Below, piece after piece: positions 22,659-31,878 of a DNA stretch of 64,000 nucleotides. This DNA is from Pseudomonas mosselii. GTDB taxonomy: Bacteria; Pseudomonadota; Gammaproteobacteria; Pseudomonadales; Pseudomonadaceae. A program made the position numbers and the translations under genes. The first letter of the stretch is position 1. Every line of letters begins with the position of its first letter. Location: contig NZ_QJRP01000006.1 in the NCBI RefSeq assembly GCF_003205295.1, positions 124,001 through 188,000 of the forward strand, read 5' to 3'. The notes under the pieces were generated by a model. It did not search any database, was not told the DNA's origin, and worked only from the letters and a program-made list of their open reading frames with translations.

Positions 22659-23426
22659 ATGTCGAAACGAAACACCCCCCAGCGCCGCCACAACATCCTG
22701 ACTCTGCTCAACGAGCAAGGCGAGGTGAGCGTCGACGCCCTGGCCAAGCGTTTCGAAACCTCCGAAGTGACCATCCGCAAGGACCTCGCCGCCCTGGAGG
22801 CCAACGGCTTGCTGCTTCGCCGTTACGGTGGCGCGGTGACCATGCCCCAGGAACTGCTGGGCGACACAGTCCAGCCGGTGTCCCTGTACAAGCAGGCCAT
22901 CGCCCGGGCGGCGGTCGGACGCATCCGCGAGCATGCGCGCATCATCATCGACAGCGGTAGCACCACGGCGGCGATGATCCCGCAGCTCGGGCGCCAGCCA
23001 GGCCTGGTGGTGATGACCAACTCGCTCAACGTGGCCCGCGCCATCAGCGAGCAGGAGCATGAGCCTGTGCTACTGATGACCGGTGGCACCTGGGACCCAC
23101 ACTCTGAGTCCTTCCAGGGCCAGGTGGCCGAGCAGGTACTACGCTCATACGACTTCGACCAGCTGTTCATCGGTGCCGACGGCATCGACCTGGAGCGTGG
23201 TACCACCACCTTCAATGAGCTGCTGGGGTTGAGCCGGGTCATGGCCGAGGTGGCACGCGAGGTGATCGTCATGGTCGAGTCGGACAAGGTCGGCCGCAAG
23301 ATCCCCAACCTCGAGCTGCCCTGGGGCAGCGTCAACACCCTGATTACTGATGATCGCCTGCCCGCCGAGGCACGCGACCGGATTCAAGCCCGCGGCATCA
23401 CCCTTATCTGCGCCGCTATCAGCTAG
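22659..23426 (+). CDS. DeoR-family transcriptional regulator upstream of glmS
   Basis: 255 aa. An N-terminal DeoR helix-turn-helix (RRHNILTLLNEQGEVSVDALAKRF, EVTIRKDLAALEANGLLLRRYGGAV) is followed by the DeoRC sensor fold (IIDSGSTTAAM, VMTNSLN, GGTWDP). DeoRC domains usually sense phosphorylated sugars. With 12 bases between it and glmS, it is probably cotranscribed and controls amino-sugar synthesis; P. putida relatives are often called GlmR. The ligand is an inference. Confidence 0.92.
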   Translation: MSKRNTPQRRHNILTLLNEQGEVSVDALAKRFETSEVTIRKDLAALEANGLLLRRYGGAVTMPQELLGDTVQPVSLYKQAIARAAVGRIREHARIIIDSGSTTAAMIPQLGRQPGLVVMTNSLNVARAISEQEHEPVLLMTGGTWDPHSESFQGQVAEQVLRSYDFDQLFIGADGIDLERGTTTFNELLGLSRVMAEVAREVIVMVESDKVGRKIPNLELPWGSVNTLITDDRLPAEARDRIQARGITLICAAIS

Positions 23427-23438
23427 GAGCAACATCTT

Positions 23439-25274
23439 ATGTGTGGAATCGTTGGTGCCGTTGCCGAGCGCAATATCACAGCCATCCTCATCGAGGGCCT
23501 CAAGCGCCTGGAATACCGTGGTTATGACAGCGCCGGCCTTGCGGTCTTCACCCAGCAGGGCGAGCTGCAGCGTCGCCGTCGCATCGGTAAGGTCAGCGAG
23601 CTGGAGACGGCGGTTGCCGCCGATCCCCTGGCTGGGCAGCTGGGCATTGCCCATACCCGCTGGGCGACCCATGGTGCGCCAACCGAGCATAATGCTCACC
23701 CGCACTTTTCCGGCCATGAAGTGGCGGTGGTTCACAACGGCATCATCGAGAACCATGAAGAGCTGCGTGAAGAGCTAAAGGGCATTGGCTATGTCTTCGT
23801 CTCGCAGACTGACACCGAAGTGATCGTCCATCTTATCCACCACCTGCTCAAGGACATTCCCGACCTGACCGAGGCGCTCAAGGCTGCGGTCAAGCGGCTG
23901 CACGGCGCTTACGGCCTGGCGGTGATCAGCGCCAGCCAGCCGGACCGGCTGGTCGCTGCACGCAGCGGCAGCCCGCTGGTGATCGGCCTGGGCCATGGCG
24001 AGAACTTCCTGGCCTCGGACCAACTGGCCCTGCGCCAAGTTACCGACCGCTTCATGTACCTGGAGGAAGGCGACATTGCCGAGATCCGCCGTGACCAGGT
24101 TCAGATCTGGGATCAGGCCGGTCATCCGGTGCAGCGCGAGACGGTGCAGTACCACGAAGGCGCCGAAGCCGCCGAGAAGGGTAACTACCGCCACTTCATG
24201 CTAAAGGAAATTCACGAGCAGCCCACCGTGGTGCAGCGTACCCTGGAAGGGCGCCTGGGCAAGGACCACGTAATGGTCCAGGCGTTCGGCCCACAGGCTG
24301 GCGAACTGTTTGCCAAGGTGCGCAACGTGCAGATCGTCGCCTGCGGCACCAGCTACCACGCCGGCATGGTCGCCCGCTACTGGCTGGAAAGCCTGGCCGG
24401 CATCCCTTGCCAGGTGGAAGTGGCCAGCGAGTTCCGCTACCGCAAGGTGGTGGTGCAGCCCGACACCCTGTTCGTCTCCATCTCGCAGTCCGGCGAGACC
24501 GCCGACACCCTGGCGGCCCTGCGCAATGCCAAGGAGCTGGGTTTCCTCGGCAGCCTGGCGATCTGCAACAAGGGCATCAGCTCGCTGGTGCGTGAATCCG
24601 ACCTGACCCTGCTGACCCTGGCCGGGCCGGAGATTGGCGTCGCCTCGACCAAGGCCTTCACCACCCAGTTGGTATCGCTGATGCTGCTGACCCTGGCCCT
24701 TGGCCAGGTGCGCGGTACCTTGGAGGCTGGTGTCGAAGCCGAGCTGGTAGACGAACTGCGCCGACTGCCGGCCCGCCTGAGCGAGGCGCTGGCAATGGAT
24801 GGCGTGGTCGAGAAGATCGCCGAGCTGTTCGCCGACAAGCACCACACCCTGTTCCTCGGCCGCGGTGCCCAGTACCCGGTGGCGATGGAAGGTGCGCTCA
24901 AGCTCAAGGAAATCTCCTACATCCACGCCGAAGCCTACCCGGCCGGTGAACTCAAGCATGGCCCGCTGGCGCTGGTGGACAGCGACATGCCGGTTGTGAC
25001 CGTGGCGCCGAACAACGAACTGCTGGAGAAGCTCAAGTCGAACCTGCAGGAAGTCCGCGCCCGTGGTGGGGAACTGGTGGTGTTTGCCGACGAGCAGGTG
25101 GGCATGAGTAATGGTGAAGGCATTCATGTGATCAACGTGCCGCACATCAATGATGCGCTGGCGCCGATCCTCTACACCGTCCCGCTGCAGCTATTGTCTT
25201 ACTACGTGGCGGTACTCAAGGGTACGGATGTCGATCAACCACGTAACCTCGCCAAATCCGTCACTGTGGAATGA
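23439..25274 (+). CDS. glmS: Glutamine-fructose-6-phosphate aminotransferase (isomerizing)
   Basis: 611 aa. GlmS converts fructose-6-phosphate and glutamine to glucosamine-6-phosphate. The N-terminal Ntn glutaminase begins with the catalytic Cys after Met ([12 protein letters not shown]). Two SIS domains follow ([28 protein letters not shown]), and the C-terminus is [13 protein letters not shown], the highly conserved end recognised by the Tn7 protein TnsD. No glmS ribozyme was seen upstream. Confidence 0.98.
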   Translation: MCGIVGAVAERNITAILIEGLKRLEYRGYDSAGLAVFTQQGELQRRRRIGKVSELETAVAADPLAGQLGIAHTRWATHGAPTEHNAHPHFSGHEVAVVHNGIIENHEELREELKGIGYVFVSQTDTEVIVHLIHHLLKDIPDLTEALKAAVKRLHGAYGLAVISASQPDRLVAARSGSPLVIGLGHGENFLASDQLALRQVTDRFMYLEEGDIAEIRRDQVQIWDQAGHPVQRETVQYHEGAEAAEKGNYRHFMLKEIHEQPTVVQRTLEGRLGKDHVMVQAFGPQAGELFAKVRNVQIVACGTSYHAGMVARYWLESLAGIPCQVEVASEFRYRKVVVQPDTLFVSISQSGETADTLAALRNAKELGFLGSLAICNKGISSLVRESDLTLLTLAGPEIGVASTKAFTTQLVSLMLLTLALGQVRGTLEAGVEAELVDELRRLPARLSEALAMDGVVEKIAELFADKHHTLFLGRGAQYPVAMEGALKLKEISYIHAEAYPAGELKHGPLALVDSDMPVVTVAPNNELLEKLKSNLQEVRARGGELVVFADEQVGMSNGEGIHVINVPHINDALAPILYTVPLQLLSYYVAVLKGTDVDQPRNLAKSVTVE

Positions 25275-25310
25275 CGCTTGTGGTGGGCTTGACCTGACGC
25301 AATATAGCTC
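25240..25310 (+). other. attTn7 target region
   Basis: The conserved glmS 3' end (about 25240-25274) is the TnsD-binding part, and Tn7 elements normally insert about 25 bp past the stop, near 25299. No Tn7 end sequence, target duplication or transposase was recognised, so this copy looks unoccupied, although accessory genes lie just downstream. Confidence 0.7.
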
Positions 25311-25344
25311 ACGCCGCAATATTTATAGTTGAGCTGTTGATGTA

Positions 25345-25374
25345 AAGGCCTGGTGAGCGTTCATGCCAGGCCTT
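25345..25374 (+). terminator. Hairpin after glmS, probable terminator
   Basis: Perfect 9-bp stem AAGGCCTGG / CCAGGCCTT with a 12-base loop, 70 bases after the glmS stop. The tail is CCTTCC, not a clean T run, so termination is likely but not certain. Confidence 0.6.
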
Positions 25375-25944
25375 CCTTCCTCCCGAGCGCGTTCATGCGC
25401 TGTTCAAACCTCAATTTTCAATATTGCCAATTTAATTAAATAGATGGCGATCCTGACAGATTCGAGCACATTTATAACACTCGTTTGAATAGTTTAAACG
25501 CGTGTTCCGGGTGCGACGGCGATACATAATGTGAAGAAAACGACCCCTCAAACGATGGCTACCCTGCGCCTCGTGCCACGCTCGGCGTATTTAGTACTTT
25601 CCACTGCAGGTTCTGCAAAAATCATAACGTTCTGAAATAGTTTGATTTTTTACCTGGTCCTGCTTTTTAGGTGTTTGATGGCGCTTTGATAGCCTGTGCA
25701 TTGACAAGTACATTCGATTGCCTGTGCTCTGCTGTCGCTAACCGACAAGTGGGTGCTACCGTGTCGTAAAACGGTAAACATCTATTTGTACGGTTTGACG
25801 GTGATCTGCCTTTGCGTACCCATGCTGGACAAAATAAACAAAGGCTACTTAGGATTTGGCCGCTGATTGCCTTGTCCGTTTTCGGATATTGTCCAGAGGC
25901 TGTACAGAGACGTACGCCGTTGCGCTGCTCAAGGAGAGAGACTG
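25375..25944. other. AT-rich intergenic region upstream of the accessory cluster
   Basis: About 570 bp with clearly lower GC than the flanking housekeeping genes and no convincing gene. A CGTTT...AAACG partial palindrome lies near 25484-25502. No clear sigma-70 or sigma-54 promoter, transposon end or direct repeat was found. It probably holds the promoter of the next gene. Confidence 0.5.
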
Positions 25945-26907
25945 ATGGTTTCCCAGGAAACGTGTACGCTAGCCGCCGCTGCCCTCAAGAAACTTGCGAT
26001 GAATAAGGTGTGCAGGGAGGCTTTCAATGAAAACTCCTTGTTCTTCAAATTGTTCGAGCCTGCCGCCAAGCGTTACTTCCTCGGCGCCGATCGCGAAGAA
26101 CTGCTTCCAAAACTTCAGCTACTCGCGGGCAAAGGCTATGCGTTGAGCGTTGAATACGTGGGAGAGGAGAACGCCGACCCTGTTGTCGTCCAGCGCTTCG
26201 TCGATGAGTATCTGGCCTCCATCAAGCCATTCGTCGGGGCCGGTCTCAAGCCCCAACTGAGCTTCGACCTGAGCGCTGTCGGCCTGGCCTTGTCACAGGA
26301 TACCGCCTACAGGAACGCTGCCACGATCATTTCCGCTGCCGCCGAGCATGACATTCCCGTCATGATCAGCATGGAGCATGCCGCCTCTGTGGACCGGATC
26401 CTCGAGGTCTACGGGGAACTGGCGCCTGAATACGCAAACGTTGGCGTGACCCTCCAGGCCTACCTGCATCGCACGCTCGATGACCTGCCGAAGGTTCTTG
26501 GCCATGGGCGCAAGGTCAGGTTGGTCAAGGGAGTTTACAACGAACCCCAAGAAGTCGCATTGCCACGTGGCGAGGCGCTTGATCAACGTTATTTGCAGAT
26601 GTTGCGCACGATACTTGACGCGGGTGTACCTGTTAGTTGCGCGACCCAGGATCCAGCCTTGATTCCCCGTATCCTGGCAGAGCCTCGTGGTTCTGCGAGT
26701 CTGGAACTGGAAATGCTGCATGGCGTGCAACCAGCCTTGATGCGCCAGGCCAAGGAGGCGGGTCTGCCTTGTCGCATCTATGCCGTGTACGGTGGTAGCT
26801 GGTATTTGCACTTCCTGCATCGCCTGGCGGAATCGCCTCAGGAAATGCTGGGGGCGCTGGCCGATTTCAGCGATCCATCCCGTGTTGTATTTGGGGCTGG
26901 ATACTAA
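25945..26907 (+). CDS. Proline dehydrogenase-like flavoenzyme (PRODH fold)
   Basis: 320 aa from the ATG preceded by AAGGAGAGAG. The frame is open upstream but without a ribosome site. Single-domain PRODH proteins oxidise proline to pyrroline-5-carboxylate with FAD. The barrel motifs are visible: SFDLSAVGLA, ISMEHAASVDRIL, LQAYLHRTLDDL, RKVRLVKGVYNEP, and YAVYGGSWYLHFLHRLAES. In characterised PRODHs the last motif has an Arg-Arg pair that holds the substrate carboxylate; here the first is His (about residue 292). This may mean a changed substrate. Normal proline catabolism in Pseudomonas uses PutA, so this stand-alone copy beside biosynthetic genes is more likely part of a special pathway. A 198-bp gap separates it from the next gene. 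Confidence 0.82.
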   Translation: MVSQETCTLAAAALKKLAMNKVCREAFNENSLFFKLFEPAAKRYFLGADREELLPKLQLLAGKGYALSVEYVGEENADPVVVQRFVDEYLASIKPFVGAGLKPQLSFDLSAVGLALSQDTAYRNAATIISAAAEHDIPVMISMEHAASVDRILEVYGELAPEYANVGVTLQAYLHRTLDDLPKVLGHGRKVRLVKGVYNEPQEVALPRGEALDQRYLQMLRTILDAGVPVSCATQDPALIPRILAEPRGSASLELEMLHGVQPALMRQAKEAGLPCRIYAVYGGSWYLHFLHRLAESPQEMLGALADFSDPSRVVFGAGY

Positions 26908-26971
26908 TCGACCTTGTCATTTGTTGATCAAACGAATGATCTGTCTTGATAGCCGAATGCATTGAAAGTGA

Positions 26972-26997
26972 GAGGTATCGATAATTGCTCATACCTC
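26972..26997. other. Inverted repeat between PRODH-like and aldolase-like genes
   Basis: 7-bp arms GAGGTAT / ATACCTC around a 12-base loop in an AT-rich gap. There is no T run, so it may be a weak terminator or a protein site. Confidence 0.35.
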
Positions 26998-27105
26998 ATT
27001 CTGTCATTTTCGGTAATTGGCTAAGTCTCTATTAATACACGTGAATGCATCACGCGGTTTACCGTGTGAAAAGCATGCCTTGCACATGATAAAAAGGAAG
27101 TCGAC

Positions 27106-28167
27106 ATGTTCATTGACCTCAGAAGTGATACTGTGACAAAGCCCACGGAGGGCATGCGTAAGGCAATTTACGAGGCCGAGGTCGGTGACGATTGTTTCGG
27201 CGAAGATCCAAGTGTCCGTGCCCTGGAAGAATATTGTGCGCACTATTTCCAGAAGGAAGCCGCGCTGTTCACCACCGGGGGCACGTTGAGCAACCAACTG
27301 GCAATCAAGGCCATGACCCGGCCAGGCGATGAAATTTTCCTGGACGCCTCCTACCATATTAATTTTTATGAAGCGGCTTCGACGTCGGCATTTTCAGGTG
27401 TGAACTTTTCCCTGACCCGTCATGACGATGGCCTGTTCGACGTTGCCGATCTGGAGCGCCTGTACGCATCCAAGTGCCGTTGGAACCAGAACTATGCAAT
27501 GCCGCGAGTCGTTGTTGTGGAAAATACGTTGGGTTGCAAGGGGGGCGCTGTATTTCCGCTTGAACAGATGAATCGCGTGTTCTCCTATGCCAAGCAAATC
27601 GAAGCCTACCGCTACCTGGATGGCGCACGCATTCTGCATGCCTCCATTGCGACTGGTATCGACGTGACGTCCTACACCGACAACGCCGACCTGCTGTCCA
27701 TGTGTCTGTCCAAGGGGCTTGGAGCGCCGGTCGGCTCGATCATGATGGGATCGCGCGAGCTCATCCAGCAAGTCAGGAAGTACCGCAAATGGTTTGGTGG
27801 TGACCAGCACCAGGCCGGCATGATGGCGGCCGCGGGACTGTATGCCATGCGCAACAACATCGAGCGCCTGGCCGAGGACCATGAGCACGCGGCGCTGCTG
27901 CATGAACAGCTCAGTACCATGGAGGAGGCGCGCTCCGGCTACAAAGGCACCAACATGGTGACCCTGGATATTTCCCGTCTTGGCGTTACACCGATGCAAT
28001 TTGCCGAACGGCTCAGGGAGCAAGGTGTGGGCGGGCTTCCCTACAACGACAAAGAGATTCGTCTTGTCCCGCATATCAATATCGATCGTGCGCAGGTCAT
28101 CAAGGCTGCGCAGCTGATCAAATCATTGGTGCGTGATCTTGCCCATGCCACGGAGGCCGTCAAATGA
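27106..28167 (+). CDS. Low-specificity threonine aldolase-like PLP enzyme
   Basis: 353 aa, fold-type I PLP enzyme of the threonine aldolase/beta-eliminating lyase family. Family motifs: N-terminal IDLRSDTVTKPTEGMRKAI, AEVGDDCFGEDPSVRALEE, TTGGTLSNQLAIKA, LDGARILHA (PLP-contacting Asp about 172 and Arg about 175), and CLSKGLGAPVG with the Schiff-base Lys at about 203. True enzymes cleave L-threonine or L-allo-threonine to glycine and acetaldehyde, or run in reverse to make beta-hydroxy amino acids. It heads a tightly coupled gene block: the ATP-grasp start overlaps its stop. AAAAGGAAG is the ribosome site. Synthesis in the aldol direction or glycine supply to hcnABC are both possible. Confidence 0.85.
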   Translation: MFIDLRSDTVTKPTEGMRKAIYEAEVGDDCFGEDPSVRALEEYCAHYFQKEAALFTTGGTLSNQLAIKAMTRPGDEIFLDASYHINFYEAASTSAFSGVNFSLTRHDDGLFDVADLERLYASKCRWNQNYAMPRVVVVENTLGCKGGAVFPLEQMNRVFSYAKQIEAYRYLDGARILHASIATGIDVTSYTDNADLLSMCLSKGLGAPVGSIMMGSRELIQQVRKYRKWFGGDQHQAGMMAAAGLYAMRNNIERLAEDHEHAALLHEQLSTMEEARSGYKGTNMVTLDISRLGVTPMQFAERLREQGVGGLPYNDKEIRLVPHINIDRAQVIKAAQLIKSLVRDLAHATEAVK

Positions 28168-29468
28168 TCTACAAGAAGAATGTGGTCCTGGTGGTGGATG
28201 CGTACTCTATCGGTAGCCTGATTGCACCGGCTTTCCTCTCCCGAGGTTACGAATGCATTCATGTTCGCTCGACGGACAATGTCAATGCGTTCTACGAGTC
28301 GTGGTTTCGACCGGCTGATTTTATCGCTGACTTGCATTATCACGGCGACGCGTCACTCGAAGAGGCGCTGAGTCAGTACACCGTTCAATTTGTCCTGGCC
28401 GGTTGCGAGTTCGGCGTTGAACTGGCGGCTCACCTGGCCGCGCATTTAAATGTCGCACGTCACAACGACCCGGCACACGCTGTACGCTGGCGAAACAAAT
28501 ATGAAATGCACGAGGCGCTGAAACGCGCGGGCGTTCGTTCGATCAAGCATTTTCGCTCGGCGGACCTGGGCGAAATCCAGACATGGATCGATGAGCAGGA
28601 TCTTTTCCCGGTCGTCTTGAAGCCAATCAGCAGTGCGGGCTCCGATAACATCCATATCTGTACCGATGCCGCCGAGGTTGAACATGCCTTCGCAACCATC
28701 AAGGGCAGTCGCAACATTTTTCTCGCGCAGAATGAGCAGGTCCTGGTCCAGCAATACCTGGATAACGCCGATTTTCATTCAGAGCTGAAGGCGGACAAGG
28801 GGCGCGATGTTGATATCGAATATTGTGTCAACACCGTCAGTGTGGACGGTCAGCACTTCGTCAGTGAAATCATTCGGGTCTACCGCACCCGTATCGGTGC
28901 CGCGCCGGTGCATGACTACAACCAATTGATGTGTCCCGTGGACAATCATGATGTGTACAGCCGGTTGTCCGAGTATGTCTTTTCGGTCCTGGATGCCTTG
29001 GGTATCAAGCAAGGGGTCGGACACAGCGAACTGATGATCGTCAATGATCAGCCGGTACTGCTCGAGACCGCCGCCCGGATGCCCGGAGGGATCGACCTTT
29101 CAGCCTATACCCGGGCTTTGGGACATAATCAGCTCAATCTGTGGGTGGAGTCGCTGGTCAATCCACAAGGTTTTCTGGACTACCGGGCCAAGCCCCGAAA
29201 GAAGCTGTTCTTCCATTCCAGTTGCGTTTTCCTCATTGCACGTACCGGTGGAGGCATCAAGCGACATCCCGATGTCGCCGTGTGGAAGCACATTCCTGGG
29301 TTGCACAGCATCAAGATCCAGCATGAGGGCGTGCTCAGCGAGACCAACTCGTTGGAGAACTCTCCCGGGCATGTGTTCATTCTGGACAAGGATCGTTCTT
29401 CCATTCAGGACAGCATCCAGTTGTTGCGCGAGGCCGAGTCGGCGATCTACCAGGGCATGCTGGCATGA
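28164..29468 (+). CDS. ATP-grasp ligase, possible amino acid ligase
   Basis: 434 aa. It has an ATP-grasp fold: an N-terminal Rossmann-like region (VVLVVDAYSIGSLIAPAF), the lysine and small-residue loop FPVVLKPISSAGSDNIHIC (about 146-164), the hinge and acidic core VLVQQYL, and the metal-binding motif HSELMIVNDQPVLLETAARMPGG with the Glu and Arg. This layout matches the family of BacD-type L-amino acid ligases and carnosine-synthase-like enzymes, which couple an amino acid carboxylate to an amine through an acyl phosphate. Substrates cannot be read from the sequence. The ATG overlaps the previous stop by 4 bases, and its stop overlaps the MFS gene by 4, indicating translational coupling. Confidence 0.85.
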   Translation: MIYKKNVVLVVDAYSIGSLIAPAFLSRGYECIHVRSTDNVNAFYESWFRPADFIADLHYHGDASLEEALSQYTVQFVLAGCEFGVELAAHLAAHLNVARHNDPAHAVRWRNKYEMHEALKRAGVRSIKHFRSADLGEIQTWIDEQDLFPVVLKPISSAGSDNIHICTDAAEVEHAFATIKGSRNIFLAQNEQVLVQQYLDNADFHSELKADKGRDVDIEYCVNTVSVDGQHFVSEIIRVYRTRIGAAPVHDYNQLMCPVDNHDVYSRLSEYVFSVLDALGIKQGVGHSELMIVNDQPVLLETAARMPGGIDLSAYTRALGHNQLNLWVESLVNPQGFLDYRAKPRKKLFFHSSCVFLIARTGGGIKRHPDVAVWKHIPGLHSIKIQHEGVLSETNSLENSPGHVFILDKDRSSIQDSIQLLREAESAIYQGMLA

Positions 29469-30688
29469 AACCGGGGACGGCCGAACTCAGGCTGGCTGAG
29501 GGCAGGGTGTACACCAGACCGGTAATGGTCATGTTGTCGGCCACTTTCATCCTGACACTTGCGCGGGCAATGACGCTGCCCTATCTGGTGATCTACTGCG
29601 CGCAGCGGTTCGGTCTTGGCGTCGCCGATGTCGGACTGGCGTTGGGCGGGGCACTGATGGCGAGCTCCGTGCTCAGCCTATATGGAGGGTTCCTGGTCGA
29701 CCGATTTTCCAACCATCGGGTCCTGGTGGTAGCCGGAAGTCTGTTTGCCCTGGCGTTTGGCGCCGCCTTCCATACCCACTCGCTAGCGCTGTTCATTCTG
29801 GCAATCGTGGTGGTCAACCTTGCCTATGCGGTCATTGATATCGCTATCAAGGCGGGCATCGGCACGTTGGTTGCCGTGCAAAGAAGGGGAGCGGTGTTCT
29901 CGGTCAAGTACACACTTACCAACATCGGATTTGCCGCGGGGCCATTCCTGGGGGTTCTACTGGCCAAGGCGGGGCCTGGATTGCCATTCGCGGCTGCGGG
30001 TTGGGTCGGGGCGGGTTTCGTTCTGCTGTATGCCTTGTTCGGAACCAAGGTGGACAAAGCGGCTTGCGATGCTCCACCACAGACAGGATTCCTCGAGGTA
30101 ATGGGGTATCTGCTCAAGGACTGTCGGCTGGTGTGCTTTACCTTGGGCGGGCTGCTCAGCGTCGTCGTATTCGGCCAGTTCTCAGCTTATCTGTCCCAGT
30201 ACCTGCTGGTGATCAGTACGCCGGAGCACACCTACCAGACCATCAACTATCTGGTAACCACCAACGCCTGCGTGGTCATTGGTCTGCAGTACCTGGTGGG
30301 GTCGCGGATCAACCAGAACAACCTGTTCCGCATGCTGTGCCTGGGCATGCTGTTCTTCCTGGTGGGGCTGATCGGCTTCAGCCAGGCAGGCCAGGTGCCG
30401 TTCTGGGTCATCGCGATGATCGTGTTCACCATTGGTGAAATCATCATCATTCCCACCGAGTACCTGTTCATCGACTTCATCGCACCCGCACATCTGCGAG
30501 GCATCTACTACGGCGCACAGAACCTGTCGAACCTCGGCGCGGCCTTGGGGCCGATGCTTTGTGGGTTGGCACTTTCGATGTATCAGCCACAGGTCATGTT
30601 CTATGTGTTGTGCCTGTGCGTGGTGCTGGCCACAGGGTTCTACTACATGGGTTGCAAGGCCAAGGACGGTAAAGATGATTCACTTTAA
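29465..30688 (+). CDS. Major facilitator superfamily transporter, probable exporter
   Basis: 407 aa with about 12 hydrophobic helices. The MFS loop 2-3 motif appears as GGFLVDRFSNHRVLV (about 74-88). The sequence is like small drug or peptide exporters of the type that accompany dipeptide and amino-acid antibiotic genes. It is translationally coupled on both sides (4 bases with the ligase, 14 with the class V enzyme), so export of the pathway product or self-protection is the most direct reading. Confidence 0.87.
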   Translation: MKPGTAELRLAEGRVYTRPVMVMLSATFILTLARAMTLPYLVIYCAQRFGLGVADVGLALGGALMASSVLSLYGGFLVDRFSNHRVLVVAGSLFALAFGAAFHTHSLALFILAIVVVNLAYAVIDIAIKAGIGTLVAVQRRGAVFSVKYTLTNIGFAAGPFLGVLLAKAGPGLPFAAAGWVGAGFVLLYALFGTKVDKAACDAPPQTGFLEVMGYLLKDCRLVCFTLGGLLSVVVFGQFSAYLSQYLLVISTPEHTYQTINYLVTTNACVVIGLQYLVGSRINQNNLFRMLCLGMLFFLVGLIGFSQAGQVPFWVIAMIVFTIGEIIIIPTEYLFIDFIAPAHLRGIYYGAQNLSNLGAALGPMLCGLALSMYQPQVMFYVLCLCVVLATGFYYMGCKAKDGKDDSL

Positions 30689-31790
30689 TACCGCTGGCGC
30701 GGGTGTGATGTCGGCGCAGGCATTGGAGGTGATGCAGACCTTCCTGCAAAGTGAGCGTGAGCATGGCGCCTATGAGGCCGAACTGGCCGGTTCGGCAGTG
30801 CTGGAGCACCAGATCTACGCCAACGTCGCACGCCTCATCGGGGCACGACCGGCGGACATCGCCCTGTTCGACAGTGCGACCAAGGCCTGGGTGACGGCGC
30901 TCGATGCCCTGGATTGGAAAGGCGGCGACCGTGTGCTGGTGACGCCTTATGAGTATGCGGGCAACCTGATCGCACTGGATCGATTGCGCCAGCGCCATGG
31001 TGTGGTGGTCGAAGTCATTCCGTTGCTGGGAAATGGCGATCTCGACCTGACGTGGCTGGCTGAACATCTACGAGAAGACGTCAAGCTTGTCTCGATCGTT
31101 CATGTACCTTCCTGCTGCGGCATCGTCAATGACGTGGAGAGCATAGGCACGCTGTTGCAGGGGCACCCATGTGTGTTTTTCCTCGACGCCTGTCAATCGG
31201 TGGGTATGTTGCCGATCGATGTCAAAAGCATCGGTTGCGATGTGCTGACGGCGGCCGGGCGCAAGTTTCTCTGTGGCCCCAGAGGCACCGGATTTGCCTA
31301 TTTGTCCAAAGCATTCCGTGCCGTTGCCGCGCCGAGATTCACCGATTTGCACCGGGCGACCTTCACCATGGCCGATGGTGTGCGCCTGGATCAGGAAGAT
31401 GCCCGTTGCTTTGAGTACGCAGAGCGAAACAGTGCCGCGCTCATGGGCCTGAACATCGCTGTGCAGGATCGCCTGAGGGGCGGTTATGTCGATGATTGTG
31501 CGGCTTACCGATTCCTGGTGGAGGAACTCAAGGGTGATGCGCATCTGCAATTGATCCTTCCAGGCGTGCGGCAACGCGCAATCGTTTCGTTCTTCCATGA
31601 CGCAATGCCCGCAGCGGAAGCCGTCGCCAGGCTTCGCGCCAATGGCATCAACTGTTGGGCAGGCCACGCCTCACATACGCCCTACTTCATGAACGGCCGG
31701 GGTGAGCGGTTTGTGCGGGTCTCGCTGGGACACGGCAGCACCGTTTCACAAGCCGAACAGTTCATGCGCCTGCTGCGAAACATGCATTAG
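30675..31790 (+). CDS. Class V aminotransferase / cysteine desulfurase-like PLP enzyme
   Basis: 371 aa from the ATG inside the end of the MFS gene (14-base overlap); the frame is open further upstream, but those codons are MFS sequence in another frame. The N-terminus MIHFNTAGAGVMS, the PLP-binding DACQSVG (Asp about 171) and AAGRKFLCGPRGTGF with the Schiff-base Lys at about 197 define the family, which includes cysteine desulfurases, isopenicillin N epimerase-like enzymes, kynureninases and C-S lyases. The C-terminal NGRGERFVRVSLGHGST is typical. The reaction cannot be assigned. Confidence 0.85.
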   Translation: MIHFNTAGAGVMSAQALEVMQTFLQSEREHGAYEAELAGSAVLEHQIYANVARLIGARPADIALFDSATKAWVTALDALDWKGGDRVLVTPYEYAGNLIALDRLRQRHGVVVEVIPLLGNGDLDLTWLAEHLREDVKLVSIVHVPSCCGIVNDVESIGTLLQGHPCVFFLDACQSVGMLPIDVKSIGCDVLTAAGRKFLCGPRGTGFAYLSKAFRAVAAPRFTDLHRATFTMADGVRLDQEDARCFEYAERNSAALMGLNIAVQDRLRGGYVDDCAAYRFLVEELKGDAHLQLILPGVRQRAIVSFFHDAMPAAEAVARLRANGINCWAGHASHTPYFMNGRGERFVRVSLGHGSTVSQAEQFMRLLRNMH

Positions 31791-31878
31791 ACCCAAGCGG
31801 CCACGACGGCACCTTGGCCAGACCTGCGCCAAGTGCTGGAGGCCTTCCATCGCCTCGACTTACGAACAGGGACTTTCG

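Noticed and set aside
23427..23438. glmS ribozyme upstream of glmS
   Set aside because: The gap to the regulator is 12 bases, too small for the ribozyme.
25275..25344. Tn7 end sequences after glmS (TGTGGTGGGC)
   Set aside because: It only loosely resembles the Tn7 terminus TGTGGGCGG; no second end, target duplication or transposition gene was found.
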